Source: DATJBF01 sp035516795 (GTDB lineage Bacteria; Verrucomicrobiota; Verrucomicrobiia; Palsa-1439). From it: a stretch of DNA of 64,000 nt. The notes beneath the pieces were generated by a model. The model saw only the letters and a list, made by a program, of their open reading frames with translations. It made no database searches and was not told the origin of the DNA. The position numbers and the translations under genes were made by a program. The stretch spans positions 1-64,000 of the forward strand of contig DATIZX010000037.1 of assembly GCA_035516795.1 (NCBI GenBank), written 5' to 3'. Of this stretch, positions 24,031-32,700 are shown piece after piece (position 1 is the stretch's first letter; each line of letters opens with the position of its first letter).

Positions 24031-24992
24031 TGCAAGTTGACTTATTCAACTTCAAAGTCAAGCATACGATCCATAGCGATTTCGATCCGCAGGCAGAAGT
24101 TGTGTTGGTGCATGGCGACACACTGGAAACACTGCGCGGGATGCCAACCGGTTGCGTGAAGCTAGTTATTTCTTCGCCGCCCTACAACATTGGCAAGGAA
24201 TATGAGGCGCGTAAGGAGCTTGAACATTATCTACAAGCACTCCGTCCGATTCTAGGGGAGATCGTGCGCGTGTTGGCCGATGGCGGCTCATTATGCTGGC
24301 AGGTGGGAAACTATGTTGAGGACAGCGAAGTGTTTCCGCTGGACACTTTCTTCTATCCGATTTTCAAAGACTTTGGACTACAACTCAGGAATCGCATCGT
24401 ATGGCATTTTGAGCACGGTTTGCATTGTTCCGTCCGGTTCTCTGGCAGATATGAAACTCTGCTCTGGTTCACAAAGGGAGTAGATTACACGTTCAACTTG
24501 GATGCCGTTCGTGTCCCCTCCAAGTATCCCGGCAAGACAAACTTTCGGCCCGGTCCAGATTACGGCAAACCAAGCGGCAATCCGCTTGGCAAGAATCCAA
24601 GTGATGTCTGGAAGTTGATGGCTCAAGAGTGGGAAGTTGGTATGTGGAACATTCCTAATGTGAAAGCCAATCATCCCGAAAAAACCCTGCATCCTTGCCA
24701 ATTCCCGATTGAGTTGGTCGAGCGATGCGTTTTGGCATTCACCAACAAAGGCGACCTAGTGTTAGACCCATTTACTGGAGTTGCCTCTGCGTTATTAGCG
24801 GCGCTCAGACATGATCGGCGGGCAATGGGGATCGACAAAGAGGCTGACTATATCAAAGAGGCCAAGAAACGCATTCACCAGCTATGGGATGGTACGTTGC
24901 GATACCGTCCGCTTGGTAAACCCGTGTGGCAGCCAACAGGTCGCGAGAAGGTGGCACAAAGGCCAAAAGAATGGGCTAAGGAGAACGATTGA
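24030..24992 (+). CDS. Beta-class DNA methyltransferase (N4-cytosine or N6-adenine)
   Basis: 320 residues from ATG 24030 (GTG 24027 is also possible). Catalytic motif IV SPPYNIG lies at about residues 50-56, before the SAM-binding motif I LDPFTGVASALLAAL at about 246-260, the beta-class order. SPPY is typical of N4-cytosine and some N6-adenine enzymes; M.BglII-type partners are N4-cytosine methylases, so N4-cytosine is favoured. It protects host DNA from the endonuclease encoded by the next, overlapping gene. The recognition sequence cannot be read from the gene. Confidence 0.9.
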   Translation: MQVDLFNFKVKHTIHSDFDPQAEVVLVHGDTLETLRGMPTGCVKLVISSPPYNIGKEYEARKELEHYLQALRPILGEIVRVLADGGSLCWQVGNYVEDSEVFPLDTFFYPIFKDFGLQLRNRIVWHFEHGLHCSVRFSGRYETLLWFTKGVDYTFNLDAVRVPSKYPGKTNFRPGPDYGKPSGNPLGKNPSDVWKLMAQEWEVGMWNIPNVKANHPEKTLHPCQFPIELVERCVLAFTNKGDLVLDPFTGVASALLAALRHDRRAMGIDKEADYIKEAKKRIHQLWDGTLRYRPLGKPVWQPTGREKVAQRPKEWAKEND

Positions 24993-25624
24993 GGATTGCT
25001 GGAATTTACTCCTTCAACAAAGGAGAGGAAACCGTTCGATCTAAATACCCTCTTTTGCTTTCCGAAGTCGAACACGCGATTTCTCAGGTTGATGCCGCAG
25101 CGTGTAAGGTCAAGGAGAGCGAAGAAAAGACCATGCCTGGTCAATTACTCTATTCTCCCAAAGCGTTGAACAAAGAATTCAAAAAGCACCTCTACCCGCT
25201 GGATTGGAAGGCAATTCGCGTTCCTTGTACCTATGCGACGGAGTTCTATGCGAAGGACTACATGCCGAAGAAGCTGCGCAAGGGTGCATTCCGGGAAATG
25301 GATTTCGTAAAGCAGAAGCTTGGCGTTGAAGTCCAGTTTGGAAAATACTCCTTCATGGTCTACAACGTTGCGGCCAAAATGACCATCTTTAGCAACCTGG
25401 GATTTATCGACACCGGCATTGAGATTGTGCCGGTCAAGGCGCTTGCAGACGAGATGAGCAGCGGAGTGAGCTACTTTGAGCAGTTCGTTTGGGATCTTCA
25501 GCAACGCGGCGTATCCAACATTGACGTGCCTGTGATGATTTTGGGGATCGATATTTCCGTGAACCCCACAGCGAGTCCTGAAAGTAGCCTCACTAATCAG
25601 CAAAGCCTAAGAATTTCAAATTAG
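24989..25624 (+). CDS. Type II restriction endonuclease, BglII-like
   Basis: 211 residues from TTG 24989, overlapping the methyltransferase stop by 4 bp. The catalytic arrangement D105-x8-E114-V-Q116 (MDFVKQKLGVEVQFGKYSF) is the one found in BglII (D84, E93, Q95), with the same following strand. MSSGVSYFEQFVWDLQ and VPVMILGIDISV match the later conserved part. The enzyme should cut unmethylated DNA at a short palindrome. Its last two codons and stop lie inside the right inverted repeat of the transposon, so the end of the element was shaped to, or recruited into, the gene. Confidence 0.85.
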   Translation: MRIAGIYSFNKGEETVRSKYPLLLSEVEHAISQVDAAACKVKESEEKTMPGQLLYSPKALNKEFKKHLYPLDWKAIRVPCTYATEFYAKDYMPKKLRKGAFREMDFVKQKLGVEVQFGKYSFMVYNVAAKMTIFSNLGFIDTGIEIVPVKALADEMSSGVSYFEQFVWDLQQRGVSNIDVPVMILGIDISVNPTASPESSLTNQQSLRISN

Positions 25625-25633
25625 GACACTACC
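25616..25633 (-). repeat. Right terminal inverted repeat
   Basis: Exact complement of 21257-21274. It contains the stop codon (25622-25624) of the restriction endonuclease gene and is followed at once by the right copy of the 8-bp target duplication. Confidence 0.88.
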
Positions 25634-25641
25634 CGATGGCT
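25634..25641 (+). repeat. Right target-site duplication of the transposon
   Basis: CGATGGCT, identical to 21249-21256. Confidence 0.85.
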
Positions 25642-25811
25642 AGCAGCCCGCGAGCATGGAATCGTGACCGATTGCAGCAAAGACAACATCGCCGTGTCTC
25701 GTCGGACTCGGCTTTCGTTCCATCCCAGAGCGGAATGCTGGAGCGTTTCGAGTATGGTGATCACCGAACTCTTTGCTGTGCTTGCCAAGAACAGGCTGAA
25801 CGTGTAAAAGC

Positions 25812-26549
25812 ATGGGCATGACTCGGACTTCTGCCGCGGCGCCGAAATATCGACGAATCATGCTGAAATTGAGCGGGGAAGCACTGCTGGGCCACCGCGA
25901 GTACGGTATTTCGCCGGAGACCTGCAACGCCATCGCGCAGGAAATCAAGGACGTCAAAGCCCTCGACGTGCAACTGGCCGTGGTCATCGGTGGCGGCAAC
26001 ATTTTTCGTGGAATCGCCGGTACCAAGCACGGTCTTGATCGGACGACGGGCGACTACATGGGCATGCTGGCGACCGTGATCAATGCTCTGGCGCTACAGG
26101 ATGCGTTGGAGAAGAACGGCGTCCAGACCCGCGTGCAATCCGCCATCGAGATGCGTTCGGTGGCCGAGCCATTCATCCGCCGCCGCGCGATGCGCCATCT
26201 CGAAAAGGGCCGCGTTGTCATTTTTGCTGCAGGAACCGGCAACCCCTATTTTTCGACCGACACCACGGCGGCCTTACGCGCCAGCGAAATCGGCGCGGAA
26301 GTTTTCCTCAAAGCAACGAAGGTCGACGGCATCTACACTGCGGACCCCAAGCTCGACGCCGCTGCGACCAAGTACGACAAGCTGAATTACATGGACGCGC
26401 TAAAAGGCCGTCTCAACGTGATGGATTCCACGGCGTTCTCGTTGTGCATGGACAACAAAATCCCGATTATCGTTTTCAATCTCTCCACGCGCGGCAACAT
26501 CAAACGCGCCATCCTTGGCGAAACCATCGGCACACTGGTCAGCGAATAG
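25812..26549 (+). CDS. pyrH: UMP kinase
   Basis: 245 residues of the bacterial hexameric type, phosphorylating UMP to UDP with ATP. Diagnostic stretches are RIMLKLSGEALLG, VVIGGGNIFRG, RTTGDYMGMLATVINALALQ, QSAIEMRSVAEPF, FAAGTGNPYFSTDTTAALRA and KATKVDGIYTADP. The usual neighbours (rpsB, tsf, frr) are absent on this side. A transposon sits 178 bp upstream, so the native promoter is either in that short gap or has been separated; pyrH is essential, so expression must persist. Confidence 0.95.
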   Translation: MGMTRTSAAAPKYRRIMLKLSGEALLGHREYGISPETCNAIAQEIKDVKALDVQLAVVIGGGNIFRGIAGTKHGLDRTTGDYMGMLATVINALALQDALEKNGVQTRVQSAIEMRSVAEPFIRRRAMRHLEKGRVVIFAAGTGNPYFSTDTTAALRASEIGAEVFLKATKVDGIYTADPKLDAAATKYDKLNYMDALKGRLNVMDSTAFSLCMDNKIPIIVFNLSTRGNIKRAILGETIGTLVSE

Positions 26550-26959
26550 CTGCAGCCTCTGCCTCTAATGGCTGCAATGGTTATGCCCTCGGAGCGGGAC
26601 CATCCTGCTCTCGCAGCAGCGTGGTAACGACGAGATCGAGCAATTCCGCAACGCGCGGCTCCAGCGCTCTCAAGACTTTCTGGACCACCGGACAGAAAGA
26701 CAGTTGTTCAGCTTTGGATGGCTCTGGCGCAGGATGCTCTGTAAACATCTGCTCCAGAGCAGTTTTCTTGGCCCGTTACTTTGGCTCCGAAATCAAGGGC
26801 CTGCAGCCAGTATCTTTGACTTTGATAGTCACAGGCGCGGTTTCCAAAATGCCCTGCCGGTCTCCCGGTTGCAGCGCATCGTTCCTTCCAATGGCAGCCT
26901 TGCTCGTGATGTTATGGAAACGAGGCCAATGGCGAATCATTCGGCCCGGTGTTGATATG
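26550..26959. other. Spacer downstream of pyrH
   Basis: About 410 bp between convergent genes. It contains one short minus-strand frame (26581-26748, listed separately). The rest shows nothing recognisable; no terminator hairpin was found after pyrH. Confidence 0.5.
26581..26748 (-). CDS. Possible 55-residue protein
   Basis: ATG 26748 to a TAA at 26581-26583. The helical stretch PVVQKVLRALEPRVAELLDLVV is protein-like and amphipathic, and the frame has a plausible Pro/Glu lead. No ribosome site is clear and no family is recognised. It could equally be the tail of a decayed gene. Confidence 0.3.
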   Translation of the reverse strand: MFTEHPAPEPSKAEQLSFCPVVQKVLRALEPRVAELLDLVVTTLLREQDGPAPRA

Positions 26960-28474
26960 TTAACGAGCACATGCAGGAGAAATTGGATGAATAATTTCAT
27001 AAGGCCGGTGGATTGTGGGTTTGAGGATAAGATTCTTATTACCCCCCGAAACCTGAAAGGCACCAGTCAATAGTTGCCCATTGTTGAAAGCCTCCACATT
27101 CACAACGTATCGGGCTTCGCTGGGAAGCGCTTCAAATAAAAACCTCCCTTTTTCATCGGTGGTGGTTTGCGTTAGTTCAGCATCGGCCCCGAGAATCGAC
27201 AGATGTAGCGACATCTTGGCGTTGGCTATAGCCACGCCACTTGCATCCAGCACAACACCGGCAATGGCAAGACCGCTTTGAAGGTGAAGGTCAAGGTTTG
27301 TGGTCGTTTCATCAAGCTCACGGGTAACGACCAGATTGCGCGACGGATCGCGTCCAAGCAGCACCGACGTGTTGGTTGACGCTGTGGGTTTCCCCAGCAT
27401 ATGCTGCCAGCGAACCTTATAGTCTCCGCTGCCGCCGCTGAAGAAACTTGTGAACGGATTGGCTGAACGCCACACGTGAAAAGTCACTCCGGGGGCAGGT
27501 TCGTTAGAAGAATCGTAGACGGTGCCGGCCATTCTAAACGTTGGCACGTCCCAGGCACTAATGGTTGCGTCACGCAGCGTGATGAGAATGTTCGTATCTC
27601 CGGCTTTGACTTCCATGCCGCTGCCGCCGTTAAGATTCATGTAAATGCTGCTGTCGTGTGGGTCTTGGTAATTGGCATAAATCTTGATTGGCCCTTCACA
27701 AACCGCATCAAAAAAGAATTTTCCCTCACTGTCCGTATTCGTGGAGGAATCCTGCGGCTGGCCCGGACCACTAAAACTCACCCGTGCTCCGATCAACGGT
27801 TTTCCGTTGTTGTCCAGCACTCGGCCGGCAAGTTTGTAATTGGTGGGCTTGAGCACAAAAGGCGGAAAATTGTAAGTGCCGGTTTTGGTGTCTTTCGCTT
27901 CAAGATGCGCGAAGGTGGAGCCGTAACCTTTGGCCTTGATTCCGTAAATCCAATACTCACGTCCTTGCGGCAGAACGGGAGAGAAGAATAGGCCCAATTC
28001 GCTCACAGTCGTTGACTGAGACCTTAACGGGGTAATCGAGTTGCCGGAAAGAAACCGGACGTCCAACTCAGCTCCAGGGACAGGTTTCCCGTCGGTGTTT
28101 TTCACGGAACCGGACAAGGTGATTGCTGGTCGCAGGGTCAGGTCAACGTTGGAGACTCCGGCACCGAAGAACTGAATCGCCGCGAAATTCTTTTCAACAT
28201 CGCTAGCCATGATGGAATTTGTTGGATTGATCGGGCCAATCATTATGTTGGATGTCTTTGGTTGTTGGATTATCTCATAGCGCCCGTTTGTATCAGTCCT
28301 GACCTCCGCGTAATTACCCGACCCCAGATAAAAACCCGGATAAAACGCCACATGCACGCCTGCTGCCGGTTCCCCGGACGGATAGTACACCGTGCCAGAG
28401 TATCGCAAGATTGGCTCGGCGAAGGTGTTGACGGCAAAAGCGATTGTCAGGACAAAAATAACGCGCGTTTTCAT
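26960..28474 (-). CDS. Exported protein with repeated carboxypeptidase-regulatory-like domains
   Basis: About 504 residues from ATG 28474. A signal peptide (MKTRVIFVLTIAFAVNTFA) is followed by four or more Ig-like carboxypeptidase-regulatory-type units. Each opens with a hydrophobic SGTVYYPSGEPAAGVHVAF-like or SGSVKNTDGKPVPGAELDV-like motif and closes with TDTNGRYEI- or TDSEGKFFFDA-like turns. Such modules are structural or adhesive in cell-surface proteins; no enzyme domain is visible. It lies downstream of the ankyrin gene on the same strand and shares its start-region sequence. Confidence 0.75.
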   Translation of the reverse strand: MKTRVIFVLTIAFAVNTFAEPILRYSGTVYYPSGEPAAGVHVAFYPGFYLGSGNYAEVRTDTNGRYEIIQQPKTSNIMIGPINPTNSIMASDVEKNFAAIQFFGAGVSNVDLTLRPAITLSGSVKNTDGKPVPGAELDVRFLSGNSITPLRSQSTTVSELGLFFSPVLPQGREYWIYGIKAKGYGSTFAHLEAKDTKTGTYNFPPFVLKPTNYKLAGRVLDNNGKPLIGARVSFSGPGQPQDSSTNTDSEGKFFFDAVCEGPIKIYANYQDPHDSSIYMNLNGGSGMEVKAGDTNILITLRDATISAWDVPTFRMAGTVYDSSNEPAPGVTFHVWRSANPFTSFFSGGSGDYKVRWQHMLGKPTASTNTSVLLGRDPSRNLVVTRELDETTTNLDLHLQSGLAIAGVVLDASGVAIANAKMSLHLSILGADAELTQTTTDEKGRFLFEALPSEARYVVNVEAFNNGQLLTGAFQVSGGNKNLILKPTIHRPYEIIHPISPACAR

Positions 28475-28538
28475 GACGGCATAAACGCTTGACTCTTCAA
28501 CCCTCAGGGGAGGCGACATTGTTTATTTTTCCTGTGAT

Positions 28539-29702
28539 TTAATCGAGACCGCCGTGCTGCCGTAGTAATTCCGCCAAGTCCTTGTAGTTGTGTAGCACCG
28601 CAAAGCTTAGAGGCGTTCTGCCAGCGTCGTCTTTCGCGTTGATGTCAGCATTGTTGGTAACCAGCAACTCCACCAGGTCTTTGTAACCCAAAGCCACCGC
28701 AATGTGTAGAGGCGTAAGGCCGTCGCGGTTCTTGGCGTTCACATCAGCCTTGTGCGCCAGCAGCAAAGCGGCGATCTGCGTGTAACCATTTTCTGCCGCC
28801 ACGTGCAACGGCGTCCGGCCGGCCGTGTCTTTGACGTTGACATCGGCCTTGTGCCCCAAGAGCAATTCCACCAAGTCCTTGTGGCCTCCAAATACCGCGT
28901 TAAGCAAAGGTGTCCATCCACCATAGGCCTTGGCTTCGACATCAGCCTTGTTAGCCAGGAGTAATTCAGCCACGTCCTTGTGGCCATACTCCACCGCAAG
29001 GTGCAATGGCGTCTCGGTGGCGTAGCTGCTTTGACTGTTGACCAACTCAGGATTCTCTTTAATGAGCGCCTTGGCCTTCTCCAACTTGCCGTTAAAGGCC
29101 GCCTCGTGAAGACTGCCCTCGCCTGCCCCACCCGGTGGAATCTCCGGCGACAAGTTCGACCAAGGACGGGGCGCACCCGCGCCGGACTCCTCGTCGAGCC
29201 ATTTCATGGCGTCCAGCCATTTCTTGAAATCGTCCAATTTCATTTTGTCCCATTCGGGTCCGTTCAGCTTCAGTATCGACGTCGCCAGCGGGTCAACTTG
29301 GTCGAACGGGGCATAGCGACCGTCAGGCTCACGCTGCAAGAAAAGCAAATAGCGCGTGGACTCCTTCGGATTGAATGAGGCAAGGTTAGGGCCGTTAATC
29401 ATCAATTCTTTCGGGTTCTTGAGCCGATAGTGATGCACAACCAACTTCTTCAGACTGTTGTCCCCCTTCAAAACGATACTGACCTCAAACTCCGATGACA
29501 GCCCGACGACATGAACGGCCGGACTGATGTGAGGAAGATCTGTTTGTTCAGCAGTGTCTTTGGTCGAAACAGGCTTGGCGACGACGATAATGTCCGCTCT
29601 TTTGTCGAGCTCCCGAAAGCTGAGTGAGCCTACAAGTTCGCGAGCGTCGGCCACGAACGTTGTGGCTGCTAGGACGAGAAGGCTGGCGACGACCGATTTC
29701 AT
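28539..29702 (-). CDS. Exported ankyrin-repeat protein
   Basis: 387 residues from ATG 29702 (MKSVVASLLVLAATTFVADA, a clear signal peptide). ATG 29759 is in frame and has sequence similarity to the neighbouring gene's start, so the start is uncertain. Residues 1-190 form an unrecognised domain with an IIVVAKPV...VVLKG-like pattern and a TRYLLFLQREPDGRYAP strand. From about residue 195 there are six ankyrin units (ETPLHLAVEYGHKDVAELLL, WTPLLNAVFGGHKDLVELLL, RTPLHVAAENGY and so on). A protein-binding role outside the cytoplasm is likely. It follows the kinase gene on the same strand. Confidence 0.8.
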   Translation of the reverse strand: MKSVVASLLVLAATTFVADARELVGSLSFRELDKRADIIVVAKPVSTKDTAEQTDLPHISPAVHVVGLSSEFEVSIVLKGDNSLKKLVVHHYRLKNPKELMINGPNLASFNPKESTRYLLFLQREPDGRYAPFDQVDPLATSILKLNGPEWDKMKLDDFKKWLDAMKWLDEESGAGAPRPWSNLSPEIPPGGAGEGSLHEAAFNGKLEKAKALIKENPELVNSQSSYATETPLHLAVEYGHKDVAELLLANKADVEAKAYGGWTPLLNAVFGGHKDLVELLLGHKADVNVKDTAGRTPLHVAAENGYTQIAALLLAHKADVNAKNRDGLTPLHIAVALGYKDLVELLVTNNADINAKDDAGRTPLSFAVLHNYKDLAELLRQHGGLD

Positions 29703-29773
29703 ATTTATGCAGGTGACATTAGGGTGGTGAATTAGGCCTAGAATAAAGTGCGCTTCCATGACGGTATAAACAT

Positions 29774-32700
29774 TCAATTTTCCGACAACACGACGTCTTT
29801 CCATTCCATCGTGCGGATGGGGCGCGTGCCGATGATGAACTTCGCTACGTTGGCCAGCGGCTCGTCGAACTCAAAACTCTCCACGCGCACTCCCAATCCA
29901 TCACTTCGTCCGCTCTCCCCGCCGCTAGCGGTCAGTTCGCGTCCATCTTTCGTGACTGCCACCGCACCAAACTTGCGCGAGGTCATGTTGCCAGCAGCCA
30001 CGGCAATGGAGACAAATGCCTTGCCATCCGCGTTCTGGCCAACGCCGTTGAGTCCGCTGTCGCCTTCCAGTGACATCAAAACGCGAGTGTTCGGCGACAC
30101 CGCGACTTCCCGCGTTCTTTCCAATGGGCCAATGGTGTAGCGCAGCCGCACCGTCACGCGCGCAAGAATGTTCGTGCCTTCGCCAGGGCTCAATGTGTCG
30201 GTGAGCCAGCCGAGATCTCCGTTTGGCTCGGACGCGCCTCGCGCCATACGGGCCATTGAGCCATCTGCGCCGAGTGGAATCGGTTTGGCCGTGTCATCCA
30301 GCAGCGTGACTTCATTCAAACTCGTCTGACCAAACAACGGATGCGAAAACCACAGGTGCAGGAAACGCGGTTCCGGACTGAGATGACGTTGGCTCACGTC
30401 CATGCCACACGGATGAACTTGTCGCAGCCAGCTCAGTTCCGTTGCGTCCGTCACCGGCGAACCATCGGGATGCCGCGCTGCGCCGGGCTGATCGGTTTTC
30501 CATTCGTCCTGCCAGGCAAGAAATCGGAGCACCGGCGGTTCGGCGAGCGCGGCTGGGGACACTTCCGCGCGCTTGGTTGTCTGATTCGTTGTCGATGGCG
30601 CGGGTTTGAAGTTTAGCAAATCGAGCAACACTTGCCATTCAGCGTCGCTCAGCTTTCCCGTCACCTCGACCGCCGGGCCGGCGATCTTCGCGCGAATCAC
30701 CGGGGCGCTCAGGACCCGCCCGCGCCAGACAATGGCCATTTTGTGACCAATATTGACCGCGGTGATGTCGGCGAATTTCGCCACGGCGTCGTTATTGAGC
30801 GTAATGCTCATCACTTTCGCGTCGGACGGATACTGATTCACTCCGAGGTTGGCACCGGCGATAGCAGAACTGTCTAGCAAAACTTCCTTCAAGACACGCA
30901 ACTTTGTCTGCCCGGTGCGGTCATTGGGATCGGCCAATTCGTCGGCAGGCGTATGGGTGTCACCCTCTGCCGCAACAAGGCGGAATTCAAGTTCGGCAGT
31001 TTGCCGCGCCACCGGCGACACCGTGGTCGATGTAGATGAGTCGGTGGAATTGCGCACCAGCTTGTAGCGAATCCTCGCGTGGCGCGGGTTGGCAGTGAAG
31101 CCGGTGATTTGCACAAGGCCGATCACGCCTTCCCGGGTTTGAACGGCATAAGTCGCGGGGATACCGGCCAAACCAATCGCCTCCGGCCTGAATTGAACAA
31201 ATACCTGAACGGCGGTGCGCCCGATCTCCTTAACAGTTTGTTGCGGACTCCAAGTGTCCCACTGAGCGGCGGTGAGGGGCAAGACTTTCATGCCTAAAAC
31301 CAGGACGGTGTCAGGAGTATCTTGAATCACATCCCAGCCCGCCTGCTCGATGGTCACGATGTTTTCCAAAAGCCGATCCTTCCCACCGTTTGCCACACCA
31401 AACACGGGCAGCGGCGAGATTCCTGTCCTGCCCGAATCCAAGGCTAACGCGTTATCCAGCACCCGCTCGGTCACCGGGCCGAAGGCTGGCACACTCGCAG
31501 TTGGCCTAACGCCGGCGTCCGTCGGTTCTACAGGTTGCACCAGCTTCATTGGTCCTAAGAACACCACACCGCGGCCCGGCAGGAAGATGTTTATCTCCAG
31601 ACGCGTCGGGGCGTTCGTCGTGCCGGTGCGATTGAATGGCAAAAGGAGCGTCCGCCAACCGGACGTGCCGGTAATTTTGCCCGTTGGATCGGAGACGGCA
31701 GGCCCCAGTGTGCGGGAGAAGAATCTGCCAGCCGCTGCGAAATCATTCCACATCTCCAGATAGCCGTCTCCTTCGACGTTTTCGTATTTGATCTCGCCTG
31801 ACACGGCGTACGTCCGGCAAGTGATTGGCGGGTTCTCGATCTTGAACAGCGTCAGTTGCAGCGGCGCGTTGTTGGTGTTTTCGATCTTCAGCGCGGTACG
31901 GCCATCGACCGTGACCGGCACGCCACCGAGGATGCGCCCCTCCGCCGCTAGTTTGGACCAATTAAATTCTGCGAGTACCTGCTGCTGAGGCATTGCTGCA
32001 GCGTGTTGCGCGTTTTGCTGGTTCACTCGTTGCGCCCGTTCACGCCCTTCAAAAAACATTAAAAACAGAGGGGTCAGAATCACTAGCAACGCACCGATGA
32101 CGAATGGGCTGGCAATCAAAGCCACGACGGTGACGGCAAGCCAACGCCAGAAACGGTCGGGTTTCTGAACTGGGGGCACGGGAGCGGCAATCGGCTTGTT
32201 CACTACGCGCCAGACACGGCGGATGAGCGCGTAATCAACCGCTGTTACGGCAGCGGTTGCGATCAAGAGCCAGATCAAGGAATGCGGAACATTAAGAAAT
32301 GCGTGTTCCTGAAGGTCGGGATACCATTTGGCCAAAATCCCAACGTTAATGAGTTTGTTCGTCAGAAGCAGACCGAGCAGAATCAGAATATCCAGAAGCA
32401 AGATGGGACCCAGCAAGCCATCGGTCAGCGCCAGCCACATTCCATAAAGACGGCCTTCCGAGCGGCGGATTTGCGAGACGGCAACCCAGCCAAGGATGGT
32501 AGTGCCGAGAATGGCAACAAATCCCAGGCTAGACACCACTACGCCCACAAGCGCCCGCAATCCGCCGAGATGGCCGAAGTCCCAGAAAAATGCGGAACCA
32601 AGAAACAACGGTATCAAACAAGCGCCCGCGATGGCCGTTCCGCAAAGGTGCGCCTCAATTCTCGATCTTCGACTTTCGATCTTTTGTCCTTCAGTTTGCG

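Larger units (their letters stand above)
21257..25633. mobile_element. Intact 4.4-kb IS1-type transposon carrying restriction-modification and PIN modules
   Basis: The element is bounded by perfect 18-bp inverted repeats, GGTAGTGTCCTAATTTGA at 21257-21274 and its complement at 25616-25633. It is flanked by a perfect 8-bp direct repeat, CGATGGCT. Inside are seven genes in two divergent blocks. Leftward are a small DNA-binding-like protein, a 270-residue unknown and a PIN nuclease. Rightward are an IS1-like transposase, a 95-residue unknown, a DNA methyltransferase and a BglII-type endonuclease. Coding runs to within about 23 bp of the left repeat and into the right repeat. Intact ends and an undecayed duplication imply recent insertion. 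Ordinary IS1-family elements carry only the transposase, so the cargo is unusual. Confidence 0.88.

Noticed and set aside
21257..25633. Reading the element as two independent IS copies flanking host genes
   Set aside because: Only one transposase is present, in the middle; the ends are single 18-bp repeats with a matching 8-bp duplication, so one unit explains everything.
26444..27073. Plus-strand 209-codon frame overlapping the pyrH 3' end
   Set aside because: No start context or motif, and it overlaps two better genes.
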